Shown piece by piece: positions 33,557-44,065 of a stretch of 64,000 nucleotides of DNA. Origin of the DNA: Beroe forskalii (lineage: Eukaryota > Ctenophora > Nuda > Beroida > Beroidae); contig WFMF01000548.1 of NCBI GenBank assembly GCA_011033025.1, positions 1 to 64,000 on the forward strand. The letters run 5' to 3'. Position numbers and translations under genes: made by a program. Numbering within the stretch: position 1 is the first letter of the stretch; each line of letters opens with the position of its first letter. The notes beneath the pieces are model-generated. The model did not search any database. It saw nothing but the letters and a program-made list of their open reading frames with translations, and had not been told where the DNA came from.

Positions 33557-35080
33557 GGGGTGTAAAGTTATACAGAGAAACCTGATCTCCTGAGGACAAC
33601 AGGGGCGTAAAGTTATACAGAGAAACCTGATCTCCTGAGGACAACAGGGGTGTAAAGTTATACAGAGAAACCTGATCTCCTGAGGACAACAGGGGTGTAA
33701 AGTCATACAGAGAAACCTGATCTCTTGAGGACAACAGGGGTGTAAAGTTATACAGAGAAACCTGATCTCTTGAGGACAACAGGGGTGTAAAGTTATACAG
33801 AGAAACCTGATCTCCTGAGGACAACAGGGGTGTAAAGTTATACAGAGAAACCTGATCTCCTGAGGACAACAGGGGTGTAAAGTCATACAGAGAAACCTGA
33901 TCTCTTGAGGACAACAGGGTGTAAAGTTATACAGAGAAACCTGATCTCTTGAGGACAACAGGGTGTAAGTTATACAGAAAACCTGATCTCCTGAGGACAA
34001 CAGGGGTGTAAAGTTATACAGAGAAACCTGATCTCCTGAGGACAACAGGGGTGTAAAGTCATACAGAGAAACCTGATCTCTTGAGGACAACAGGGTTTAA
34101 AGTTATACAGAGAAACCTGATCTCCTGAGGACAACAGGGGTGTAAAGTTATACAGAGAAACCTGATCTCTTGAGGACAATAGGGGTATAAAGTTATACAG
34201 AGCAACCTGATCTCCTGCGGACAACAGGGTTTAAAGTTATACAGAGAAACCTGATCTCCTGAGGACAACAGGGGTAACGTTATACAGAGAAACCTGATCT
34301 CCTGAGGACAACAGGGGTGTAAAGTTATACAGAGAAACCTGATCTCCTGAGGACAACAGGGTGTAAAGTTATACAGAGAAACCTGATCTCCTGAGGACAA
34401 CAGGGGCGTAAAGTTATACAGAGAAACCTGATCTCCTGAGGACAACAGGGGTGTAAAGTTATACAGAGAAACCTGATCTCCTGAGGACAACAGGGGTGTA
34501 AAGTCATACAGAGAAACCTGATCTCTTGAGGACAACAGGGGTGTAAGTTATACAGAGAAACCTGATCTCTTGAGGACAACAGGGGTGTAAGTTATACAGA
34601 GAAACCTGATCTCCCTGAGGACAACAGGGTGCAAAGTTATACAGAGAAACCTGATCTCCTGAGGACAACAGGGGTGTAAAGTCATACAGAGAAACCTGAT
34701 CTCTTGAGGACAACAGGGTTTAAATTTATACAGAGAAACCTGATCTCCTGAGGACAACAGGGGTGTAAAGTTATACAGAGAAACCTGATCTCTTGAGGAC
34801 AACAGGGGTATTAAGTTATACAGAGCAACCTGATCTCCTGCGGACAACAGGGTTTAAAGTTATACAGAGAAACCTGATCTCCTGAGGACAACAGGGGTAA
34901 CGTTATACAGAGAAACCTGATCTCCTGAGGACAACAGGGGTGTAAAGTTATACAGAGAAACCTGATCTCCTGAGGACAACAGGTGTAAAGTTATCCAGAG
35001 AAACCTGATCTCCTGAGGACAACAGGGGTGTAAAGTTATACAGAGAAACCTGATCTCCTGAGGACAACAGGAGTGTAAAG
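33557..35080 (-). repeat. 45-bp minisatellite at the SIDT exon 8 acceptor, ~33 copies
   Basis: On the gene strand the unit reads 'tctctgtataactttacacc' then 'cctgttgtcctcag' and GAGATCAGGTT. The true acceptor is 'ttacaccccgcag' followed by GAGATTGC. Each unit thus carries a pyrimidine-rich AG followed by the first five bases of exon 8. One more unit lies at 40,603-40,650, beyond an inserted block, so the array was split. Confidence 0.95.
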
Positions 35081-35082
35081 TT

Positions 35083-35846
35083 ATATAGATTCGTCCGGGT
35101 TATTGCGTGAGGATTTAGCCAGCGGGAGGGGATAGAAAATAGAGCGATAGACACGCTGGCATAATCCCTCTATCAAATACATTCACTGTCTCTATCACAT
35201 AGTTTCAGTGTATTGTACTCCTTTCAAACAACACGCACTCTTACTCGCAACATGTATACCAAATGTTTCGTTCCCACGAGAATCTCTCTAAACATGTAAT
35301 TACCGTCCCACGTGACTCGCACACGTGCCACTGTTACTGTACCAAATCAAGGTCACGTGTTGCGCGCGCGCACGTGCCACTGGTTTCGGAGCAATATCCT
35401 TCAGCAAACGGTTTCTCATTCTCTCATACACAGTTTTTGCACTTAATTTCTGTTTCGTTTCGCCGTTCTGGCTCTGCTTGTTAACACGGCGAGAAGAGGT
35501 CAATTTACCTCTTTTGCATGCTCCTGCAGATTATCGTAATGCCCTAATATTCGTCGATATTGTGTTTGTTGTTTTGATTCTTTGATTGATATTGTTTTTG
35601 TGGTTGCATTTGTTATCGTACAATAGTCCTCTTTGAAACATACTCCTGTTTAATTCATAGACTTATTTCTGTTCATGAACCATCCTTCTCCTGCCATCCT
35701 CAAGTCAATTCTGCAAAGTTTCAAATCAACCAATCAAAGCACTGAATCTCTTGAAAAGCTGAAATGCTTGTTCTGCCAATTGTGTTATCAGTTATTTCCA
35801 TTAGTTGTGTTTTTAGACTCTTATGCAATAACCCGGACTCATCTAT
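35083..35846. mobile_element. MITE-like element with ~20-bp inverted ends
   Basis: The left end 'tatagattcgtccgggttat' and right end 'aataacccggactcatctat' are inverted with two mismatches. The interior has no RT or transposase ORF. It is inserted at the edge of the 45-bp array and abuts the next element. Confidence 0.65.
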
Positions 35847-36769
35847 AATACATAGACACGGTGCTCTCAGAGTCTATTTAAGTGTAACCCCTCGACTTCG
35901 TCTCGGGATTACTAGTAAGGGAATTATTTGGATATAGGCATGGTATCTGGGAAAAAATTATTGACAAAGGTTTGAGTGGTTCAATTGACTCTAATAGGTG
36001 TCTAGAGTCACCAAAAAAATTGATTCAAATTTTCGACTTTCGGAAACCTCAGGGTGGCCACGCCCATTTTTGAGCGTGGGAATTTTAAGAAAAATTGCTA
36101 AAAAATTCATTCAAAAGCGAATGGGGCATGATTATACTCTAATCCCATGTTTTTTGGCACGAGAAATCGTTTAGAACCGATATCTAAGTCCTAAAACCAA
36201 TATTTTGGCCGTTATGGACCACGCCCACTTTTTGTCATCAATATTATGGCCGAAAAGCCAAAATTATTATACGGCTTCCACTAGGGCATGATTATACTTG
36301 ATTCCTAGGTTTTTTGGCACGAGAAATCGATTAAAGCAATTACCAAAACGCTAGAATTAATATTTTGGGCATTTTGGACCTCGCCCACTTTTTGGCACGA
36401 GCGTAATGGCCGAAAATCCGAAGTTATTATATGGCTTCAACTAGCGCATGATTATACTTGAACCCTAGTTTTTTTGGCATGATTATACTTGATTCCTAGG
36501 TTTTTTTGCACGAGAAATCGATTAAAGCAATTACCAAAACGCTAGAATTAATATTTTGGGCATTTTGCACCACGCTCCATTTTTGGCACGAGCATTATGG
36601 CCGAAAATGCGAAGTTATTGTATGCAGTATGGCTTCAACTCACCAAAAGCATGTCTTATTCAGTGATTCTCTCATGCTTTTCCTTAAGATTCTACTTCTA
36701 GGCGATTGCGAATTTCCAAGGTTCTTGAGTTCCATAAGGCTACCCGAGAGTGTTGCTCAGAAGTAAAAT

Positions 36770-38490
36770 AGGGTTGTTGACGAGTCTGTTTATGAGTCCG
36801 AGAGGGTAGTTCAGAAGCACGAGAGAGGTGGTCAAGAGTACGAGAGGGTTGCTCAGGAGTTCGATAGAGTTGTACACCAGTACGAGAGCGTAGTTCAGGA
36901 GCACGAGAGGTCAGAGGCGTCGAGGGGTGGTCAAGACGATGAGAGGGTTGTCAAGGAGTCCGAGATGATTGGTCATGAGTACGAGAGGGGACGAGGGGTG
37001 GTCAAGACTACGAGAGGGTTGTTAAGGAGTACGAGAGGGGACGAGGGGTGGTCAAGACTACGAGAGGGTTGTTAAGGAGTACGAGAGGGGACGAGGGGTG
37101 GTCAAGACTACGAGAGGGTTGTTCAGGAGTCCGAGAAGATTGGTCTGGGGTACAAGAGGGTTCTTCTGGGGTACAAGAGGGTTCTTTTGGAGTACGAGAG
37201 GGTTCTTTTGGAGTACGAGAGGGTTGTTAAGGGGGCCGGGGGGGTCTGAGGTCGATTTTCGTTTTTTCATTGTTTCTGATAGAGCTGAACGCCAGCTACC
37301 AGTAGGTTTTTACCCCATGAAAAAATATTGTTCCTAGCCGAAGTTATGAATTTTCCAAATCGCGAGTTCGCCTGTAATTACAGTGCGCGCGCAAACTTGA
37401 CGCGATTTGCGAAAATAAACTTTAAAATCTATCTCCTCCTACAATTTTTGAGGAAAACCCTTGAAACTTGGTAGTTATGTTCTAGGGCATAAAACAAAAC
37501 TTTAGATCGAGCCGATTTTTGAATCAGGCCTCAGAAGTGAAAATATGACCTCTCAAAGTTGGCTCCTGTCCCAAAAATAGTCAAAAATGATGATTTTCAA
37601 ATTTCAAAAAGCCATATTTTCACTTCTGAGGCCTAAATCAAAAATCGACTCGATTCAAAGTTTTGTTCCATGCCCCAGAACATAACTACCAAGTTTCAAG
37701 GGTTTTCCTCAAAAACTGTAGGAGGAGACAGATTTTAAAGTTTATTTTCGGCAAATCGCGTCGTAAGTTTGCGCGCGCACTGTAATTACAGGTGAACTCG
37801 CGATTTGAAAAATTCATAACTTCGGCTAGGAACAATATTTTTTCATGGGGTAAAAACCTACTGATAGCTGGCGTTCAGCTCTATCAGAAACAACAAAAAA
37901 CCGAAAATCGACCTCAGACCCCCCCCGGCCCCCTTAACCTGAGTATGAGAGGGTTGTTAACCTGAGTATGAGAGGGTTGTTCTGGAGTACGATAGGGTTG
38001 TTGTGGAGTACGAGAGGGTTGCTCAGGAGTCCAAGAGGGTTGCTCAGGAGTACGATAGGGTTGGTCAGGAGTACAAGAGAGTAGTTCAGGAGTCCGAGAG
38101 GGTTGCTCGTAACTACGATAGAGTTGTTCAGGAGTACAAGAGGGTTGTTCTGGAGTATGAGAGGGTTGTTCTGGAGTACGAGAGGGTTGCTCAGGAATCC
38201 GAGAGCTTTGCTCAGGAGTACGATAGGGTTAGTTAGGAGTACAAGAGAGTAGTTCAGGAGTCCGAGAGGGTTGCTCGAAGTACGATAGAGTTGTTCAGGA
38301 GTACATGAAGATTGTTAAGGAGTACGAGAGGGATGTTCTGGAGTACGAGAGGGTTGCTCAGGAGTACGAGAGGATTGCTCAGGAGAACGGTAGGGTTGGT
38401 CGGGGAGTACAAGAGGGTTGCTCAGGAGTCTGAGAGGGTTGCTCAAGTACGATAGAGTTGTTCAGGAGTCCGAGAAGGTTGGACTGAGTT
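36770..38490. repeat. 22-bp minisatellite 'gagtacgagagggttgttca'
   Basis: The array runs in the same orientation on both sides of the inner palindrome, although the outer arms are inverted. So it is the loop of the outer foldback, and the inner palindrome was inserted into it. Reading frames across it are artefacts. Confidence 0.85.
37231..37933. mobile_element. TTAA-flanked palindromic MITE (703 bp)
   Basis: Two arms of about 315-320 bases (37,231-37,546 and 37,614-37,933) are inverted copies with roughly 5% difference by eye, around a 67-base loop. The element is flanked by TTAA on both sides (37,227-37,230 and 37,934-37,937), the target duplication of piggyBac-type transposases. Ends start GGGGGCCGGGGG. 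A diverged relative lies at 1,250-1,430. Confidence 0.85.
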
Positions 38491-39242
38491 TTATTAATTG
38501 CATTAATCGATTGCTCGGGCCATAACACCAAGTATTCAAGTATAGTTATGCCCTAGTTGAAGCTATATAATAATTTTGGATTTTTGACCATAATATTTGG
38601 GCGAGGTCCAAAATGCCCAAAATATTAATTCTAGCGTTTTGTTAATTACTTTAATCGATTTCTCGTGCCAAAAAAACTAGGTTTCAAGTATAATCATGCG
38701 CTAGTTGAAGCCATATAATAACTTCGGATTTTCGGCCATTATGCTCGTGCCAAAAGTGGGCGAGGTCCAAAATTCCCAAAATATTAATTCTAGCGTTTTG
38801 GTAATTGCTTTAATCGATTTCTCGTGCCAAAAACCTAGGATTCAAGTATAATCATGCCCTAGTTGAAGCCATATAATAATTTTGGCTTTTCGGCCATAAT
38901 ATTGATGACAAAAGTGGGCGTGGCCCATAACGGCCAAAATATTGGTTTTAGGACTCAGATATCGGTTCTAAACAATTTCTTGTGCCAAAAAACATAGGAT
39001 TAGAGTATAATCATGCCCTATTTGCTTTTGAATGAATTTATAGCAAATTTTCTTAAAAATTCCCACGGTCAAAAATGGGCGTGGCCACCCTGAGGTTTCC
39101 GAAAGTCGAAAATTTGAATCAATTTTTTTGGTGACTCTAGACACCTATTAGAGTCAATTGAACCACTCAAACCTTTGTCAATAATTTTTTCCCAGGCCCT
39201 CCACACAATTCCCTTACTATACACAAAGAATGAAAACTCGTG

Positions 39243-39299
39243 CGCTGCGCGCACTCGTATCATTCTATCAGATAGAACCCGCTACGCGGGTTCTATCTG
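39243..39299. repeat. Two adjacent perfect hairpins
   Basis: GTGCGC-tgc-GCGCAC near 39,241-39,255 and AGATAGAACCCGC-tac-GCGGGTTCTATCT (39,270-39,298). They sit just inside the right end of the 3.5-kb foldback. Confidence 0.8.
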
Positions 39300-39708
39300 A
39301 AATAGATCCCTTCGCGCACCGTGTCTATGTATTTTATAGTAGTCTCACGACAAGTTTTGACCGATTTAAAGGGTAGTACTATATGCGTATAATAGTCTCA
39401 CGCACATTTAACATAGCTCCTCTGCGAATTACATCCCTTGATATCTAGCGTCTCTCACATACACTTTATAAGGATGCTAAATGAAAAACCCATCTATTAC
39501 ATGAGCTCTATTTGATAAATCCGACACCGCATCAATGTTATATCTTCTCTACATCAACATTATATAAAATAGATCTTTGCTAATTCACATGCCAAGTTAT
39601 CATGCGTCTTCTTTGTATCCTTATGTAATTTATAGCCCCAAGATGAATATTATTCACAGTCATCCCCAAACCACAGCTACATATAACCTACGTGTTACAA
39701 ATATGCGA

Positions 39709-39921
39709 AACACGTTCGACTATTATATTACTTTAGCGAAAGCCATTCATAACATATCTAAATTTATCACGGCTCCACTCTTCGAGTGTCGCGTGATAAA
39801 TTAGATATAAATATTTCGTAGCAAGCTACTCAATATTTATATCCTATTACATACTCATTTCATTCGTATGTAATAGAGATATGTTAATTCCTGGTCTTTC
39901 GCTAAAGTACATAGAGTCGTG
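39709..39921. repeat. Cloverleaf-forming element C1
   Basis: The outer stem TACTTTAGCGAAAG (39,729-39,742) pairs with 39,896-39,909 and extends outward imperfectly (AACACG...GACT). Inside are three separate perfect or near-perfect hairpins: AATTTATCACG with 39,792-39,802; ATATAAATATT (39,805-39,815) with 39,832-39,842, plus inner GTAGC/GCTAC; and CTATTACATAC (39,844-39,854) with 39,866-39,876. No ORF. Confidence 0.8.
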
Positions 39922-40394
39922 TTCTACACGCGTTCTATATCATGTGTCTGTTATGACTTACAACTTTAAATGTAAATCTATGCGACCTTTGTATTTGCGT
40001 TACAAAAACGTGCATATCTCCGAGGTTTTTTGAGCAAACTTGATGAAACTTTCAGGATATTTAGAGTTAGATATAAGCAACATCTCAGTGAAGTTTAGAT
40101 TCATTTTTGAGCTCCAGAAGCGGAGTTATGACCGAAAAGCCACTTATTAAGCGGTAACTTTAAAACAAAACACCAGTTTATTTGTCATATCTCAATTTCT
40201 GGAGGTCAAAATGTTAGCTACTCCAGGATTATATTTGTCATATCTTGCCCGTAATATCCTGAAAATTTGATCAAAATTGCTCAAAAACGGCTGAGTTATG
40301 CGCTTTTTTTGTTTTGTGTAAACAAGCATTTTTATTATTACCATATAAGGTAATGTGTGCTTGTTGTGTACAGGGTGTGTCTTGTGTACACCGT

Positions 40395-40605
40395 TCGACT
40401 ACTATAGTACTTTAGAGGCTCAAACTCACCGCAGAAATATGATTTAGAGCACTCGGCTCAGCTTCGCTTCGCCTCGCACTCTAAATCATTTAAATGTCTC
40501 CAGCTTCGCTGTCGACATTTAAATATTATATAGAGCCCTGCTGTCGCAGGGCTCTATATTCTTATATTGTCTGCGTGTTCGTCTTACGCCTCTAAAGTAC
40601 ATATA
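40395..40605. repeat. Cloverleaf-forming element C2
   Basis: The outer stem GTACTTTAGAGGC (40,407-40,419) pairs with 40,588-40,600. Inside are three hairpins: ATGATTTAGAG (40,439) with 40,479-40,489; ATTTAAATGTC (40,488) with 40,514-40,524; and TATAGAGCCCTGC (40,529) with 40,546-40,558. It shares the flank 'cgttcgacta.tat' and the start 'tactttag' with C1 but has different arm sequences. Confidence 0.8.
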
Positions 40606-40811
40606 GAGAAACCTGATCTCCTGAGGACAACAGGGGTAACGTTATACAGAGAAAGTCGGTACTTGGTGCCCCAACAACGTACTGATCACCGTCTTCGAAC
40701 TCATTTGAGAACTTAGTTTAATGTATTTACGTACAGTTTAAGAAAACTGAATCAGTTCTTGTAACTTGGTGTCAAGGTAACAACTAAATTAGTTTTTGAC
40801 AGCAAACTCAC

Positions 40812-40881
40812 CCCTGGCTCGTCAACATCCCCATCAGACAGCGAAGTGTACTCGAACTCAATGTTAAAACCCCGGATAAAC
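40812..40881 (-). CDS. SIDT: SIDT exon 7 (EFEYTSLSDGDVDEPG)
   Basis: The acceptor 'tctttaaacgcag' leads to 70 bases encoding (K)FIRGFNIEFEYTSLSDGDVD then EPG. It completes the Lys codon from exon 6 and ends in phase 0 at GGG|GTGAGT. The EYTSLSDGD segment corresponds to the acidic YDTLTDID loop between the first two helices in vertebrate SIDTs. Confidence 0.85.
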
Positions 40882-40905
40882 CTGCGTTTAAAGATTACAT
40901 GAGAC

Positions 40906-42660
40906 AGGGTGACACAGGGTGACATGATACACAGGGTGACATGATACACAGGGTGACATGATACACAGGGTGACATGAGACACAGGGTGACATGATACAC
41001 AGAGTGATATGAGACACAGGGTGAAATGATACACAGGGTGACATGAGACACAGGGTGACATGATACACAGGGTGACATGAGACACAGGGTGACATGAGAC
41101 ACAGGGTGGCATGATACACAGGGTGACATGAGACACAGGGTGACATGATACACAGGGTGACATGATACACAGGGTGACATGATACACAGGGTGACATGAT
41201 ACACAGGGTGACATGAGACACAGGGTGACATGAGACACAGGGTGACATGAGACACAGGGTGACATGATACACAGGGTGACATGATACACAGGGTGACATG
41301 AGACACAGGGTGACATGAGACACAGGGTGACATGAGACACAGGGTGAGATGAGACACAGGGTGACATGATACACAGGGTGACATGATACACAGGGTGACA
41401 TGATACACAGGGTGACATGATACACAGAGTGACATGATACACAGAGTGACATGATACACAGGGTGACATGATACACAGGGTGACATGATACACAGGGTGG
41501 CATGAGACACAGGGTGACATGAGATACAGGGTGACATGATACACAGGGTGACATGATACACAAGGTGACATGAGACACAGGGTGACATGAGACACAGGGT
41601 GACATGAGACACAGGGTGACATGAGACACAGGGTGACACAGGGTGACATGATACACAGGGTGACATGAGACACAGGGTGACATGATACACAGGGTGACAT
41701 GATACACAGGGTGACATGATACACAAGGTGACATGATACACAGGGTGACATGAGACACAGGGTGACATGAGACACAGGGTGACATGATACACAGGGTGAC
41801 ATGATACACAGGGTGACATGAGACACAGGGTGACATGATACACAGGGTGACATGATACACAGGGTGACATGAAACACAGGGTGACATGAGACACAGGGTG
41901 ACATGATACACAGGGTGACATGATACACAGGGTGACATGAAACACAGGGTGACATGAGACACAGGGTGACATGATACACAGGGTGACATGATACACAGGG
42001 TGACATGATACACAGGGTGACATGAGACACAGGGTGACATGAGACACAGGGTGACATGATACACAGGGTGACATGACACAGAGTGACATGATACACAGGG
42101 TGACATGATACACAGGGTGATATGAGACACAGGGTGACACAGGGTGACATGATACACAGGGTGACATGAGACACAGGGTGACATGATACACAGGGTGACA
42201 TGAGACACAGGGTGACATGAGACACAGGGTGGCATGATACACAGGGTGGCATGAGACACAGGTGACATGGGACACAGGTGACATGACATGACATGAGGAA
42301 CAGGGTGACATGAGACACAGGGTGACATGATACACAGGGTGACATGAGACACAGGGTGACATGACACAGAGTGACATGATACACAGGGTGACATGAGACA
42401 CAGGGTGACATGATACACAGGGTGACATGATACACAGGGTGACATGAGACACAGGGTGACATGAGACACAGGGTGACATGAGACACAGGGTGACATGATA
42501 CACAGGGTGACATGATACACAGGGTGACATGGGACACAGGGTGACATGATACACAGGGTGACATGATACACAGGGTGACATGATACACAGGGTGACATGA
42601 TACACAGGGTGACATGAGACACAGGGTGACATGAGACACAGGGAGACACAGGGTGACATG
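40906..42660 (-). repeat. 17-bp minisatellite downstream of the exon 6 donor, ~100 copies
   Basis: Units 'tgacatgatacacaggg' and 'tgacatgagacacaggg' alternate irregularly. All three minus frames stay open for hundreds of codons (CVSCHPVYHVTL-type), a trivial result of a 17-base unit without stops; it is not a gene. The array fills most of the intron between exons 6 and 7, up to about 25 bases from exon 7. Confidence 0.95.
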
Positions 42661-42905
42661 GGACAAAGATTAGAAGTAGGAACTAAAGGGCACCTACTTC
42701 TCAGTCTCAAGGAGACACAGGGTGACATGGGACAAAGATTAGAAGTAGGAACTAAAGGGCACCTACTTCTCAGTCTCAGGACTGCACACAGCGGGTGATA
42801 TGGGACAAAAAGATTAGAAATAGGAACTAAGGGCACCTACTTCATGGTCTCAGAGACACAGGGTGACATGGGACAAGGGATTACTGTTACTGTAGGAAAC
42901 AAAGG
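42661..42905 (-). repeat. Three degenerate copies of the SIDT exon 6 end + donor
   Basis: The motif 'gcacctacttctcagtctca' (exon 6 end and donor, reversed) recurs at about 42,690, 42,759 and, degenerate ('cacctacttcatggtctca'), 42,833, then at the genuine site 42,906. Spacers contain 17-bp array units. This is the transition from exon edge to minisatellite. Confidence 0.9.
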
Positions 42906-42913
42906 GCACCTAC

Positions 42914-42976
42914 TTCTCAGTCTCAAGGATGGTCCCCACGTAAGCGAGTAGGTAGATGATGAGTAGGAGTCCGACA
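42914..42976 (-). CDS. SIDT: SIDT exon 6 (first transmembrane helix)
   Basis: The acceptor 'ttttctaatcag' leads to 63 bases encoding VGLLLIIYLLAYVGTILETE, the first membrane helix after the ectodomain. The exon ends AA|GTAGGT, phase 2, and joins exon 7 in frame (LETEKFIRGF). Confidence 0.85.
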
Positions 42977-43006
42977 CTGATTAGAAAACAATTCTAAACT
43001 GTATGG

Positions 43007-43112
43007 TGGACTCCACCTGACCAATTACATCGTTCTTAATCCTGGAGGAATGGGTATGTCATGGTGGACTCCACCGAGATTATCACATTCTTAATCTTGG
43101 AGGAATGGGGGT
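43007..43112 (-). CDS. SIDT: SIDT exon 5 candidate, duplicated in tandem
   Basis: Two ~54-bp copies each carry 'cccattcctcca(a/g)g' followed by a short coding stretch: the upstream copy reads KIKNVIISVESTMTY, the downstream one IKNDVIGQVESTIQF. This resembles the pre-membrane segment of SIDT (QKTLSVLVSQAVTSEAY in human SIDT2). Donors are unclear, so limits and which copy is used are uncertain. Confidence 0.5.
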
Positions 43113-43120
43113 TACTGTTA

Positions 43121-43680
43121 CTGTACAGTGTACACAACACACTTAACACAACACACAACACAATATACAATATAAATTTTTTAAACTGTACACTTTCTGA
43201 GATAATGGTTGACCCAAAAGTTATACCAAGGTGTAAACCAACTTTTGGCCAATATACAATTTGGGTTTATCCAATTTAAACTGTACACCACTCACTGTAC
43301 CAAAAAACTGTTAACTACACCCCCACCCCTTAACTCACCACACACTGCACACAACACACTACACAGTGCACAATACACACTGTACCAATGTAAACTGTAC
43401 AATACACACTGTACCAATGTAAGGTTTTCTTACATAGCAGTTGTACCAATATAAAGTGTAGTAAACTGGCATTACACACATAAATATACACTGTACAATA
43501 CACACTGTACCAATATACCAATATACAATATAAACTGTACACCACTCACTGTACCAATGTAAACTGTACACCACTCACTGTACCAATGTAAACTGTACAC
43601 TACACACTGTACCAATGTAAACTGTACACTACTCACTGTACCAATGTAAACTGTACACTACACACTGTACCAATAACCTA
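43121..43680. repeat. ~29-bp minisatellite 'ctgtaccaatgtaaactgta'
   Basis: Tandem units with ACACACT/CCACTCA variants and a short AC-rich part at the left. It lies in the SIDT intron between exons 4 and 5. Confidence 0.85.
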
Positions 43681-43774
43681 ATAGTAAACTGATATCTCAC
43701 TTGTTGCTTATCTATAGTCCTCAATTGTCGTCACCCCAATGGCACTGAGCTCAAGCAGTTATCTGTCTGTTAAC

Positions 43775-43838
43775 TTGAGCCGAAACAGTTCGTGTTTGCT
43801 TTTTTGGGGTGGATAACCACTACAACTATGAACTCCTC
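43775..43838 (-). CDS. SIDT: SIDT exon 4 (EEFIVVVVIHP)
   Basis: After 'caatcctgatcag' the frame reads EEFIVVVVIHPKKANTNCFG then S, matching NSFYVVVVVKTEDQACGGS of human SIDT2. The donor CAA|GTTAAC is weak. The acceptor phase (0) does not match the phase 1 end of exon 3, so a base error or an unusual junction is likely. Confidence 0.7.
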
Positions 43839-44065
43839 CTGATCAGGATTGTCATGGAATCTTTCGCATAAGTTTCATATCATCTTAAGGCATTTGGCAA
43901 AACATTCCTTCATTTCTAATTTTGGTTTGTTTGCGTATTCAAATAAGGTAAAGCTCTGTCCTTTTAAGGTCCTTTGGAATCGAAGAATTTATTAAATGTA
44001 GGTATTTTACTGTAGCGTTATATCATTATGAACCCCTTGCAATGGTTATCTATTAAACTCCTCAC

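Larger units (their letters stand above)
35843..39339. mobile_element. 3.5-kb inverted-repeat (foldback) element
   Basis: Ends 'ctataatacatagacacggt' and 'accgtgtctatgtattttat' are inverted. Long arms follow (about 35,930-36,720 and 38,520-39,205 inverted), including 'gtggccacgcccatttttga' and its complement and several 'ttggcacgagaaatcgatta' motifs. The centre is a 22-bp minisatellite (36,770-38,490) split by a second palindrome. No transposase ORF was found. Confidence 0.8.

Noticed and set aside
33399-35154. Open frames with SSRDQVSLYNFTPLL or CCPQEIRFLCITLHP repeats
   Set aside because: Translation of the 45-bp intronic array, a multiple of three with no stops. Not a protein.
40752-42836. 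Open frames of 584-694 codons with CVSCHPV repeats on the minus strand
   Set aside because: All three frames stay open because the 17-bp unit has no stops. No other coding signal; SIDT exon 7 overlaps its end. Artefact of the minisatellite.
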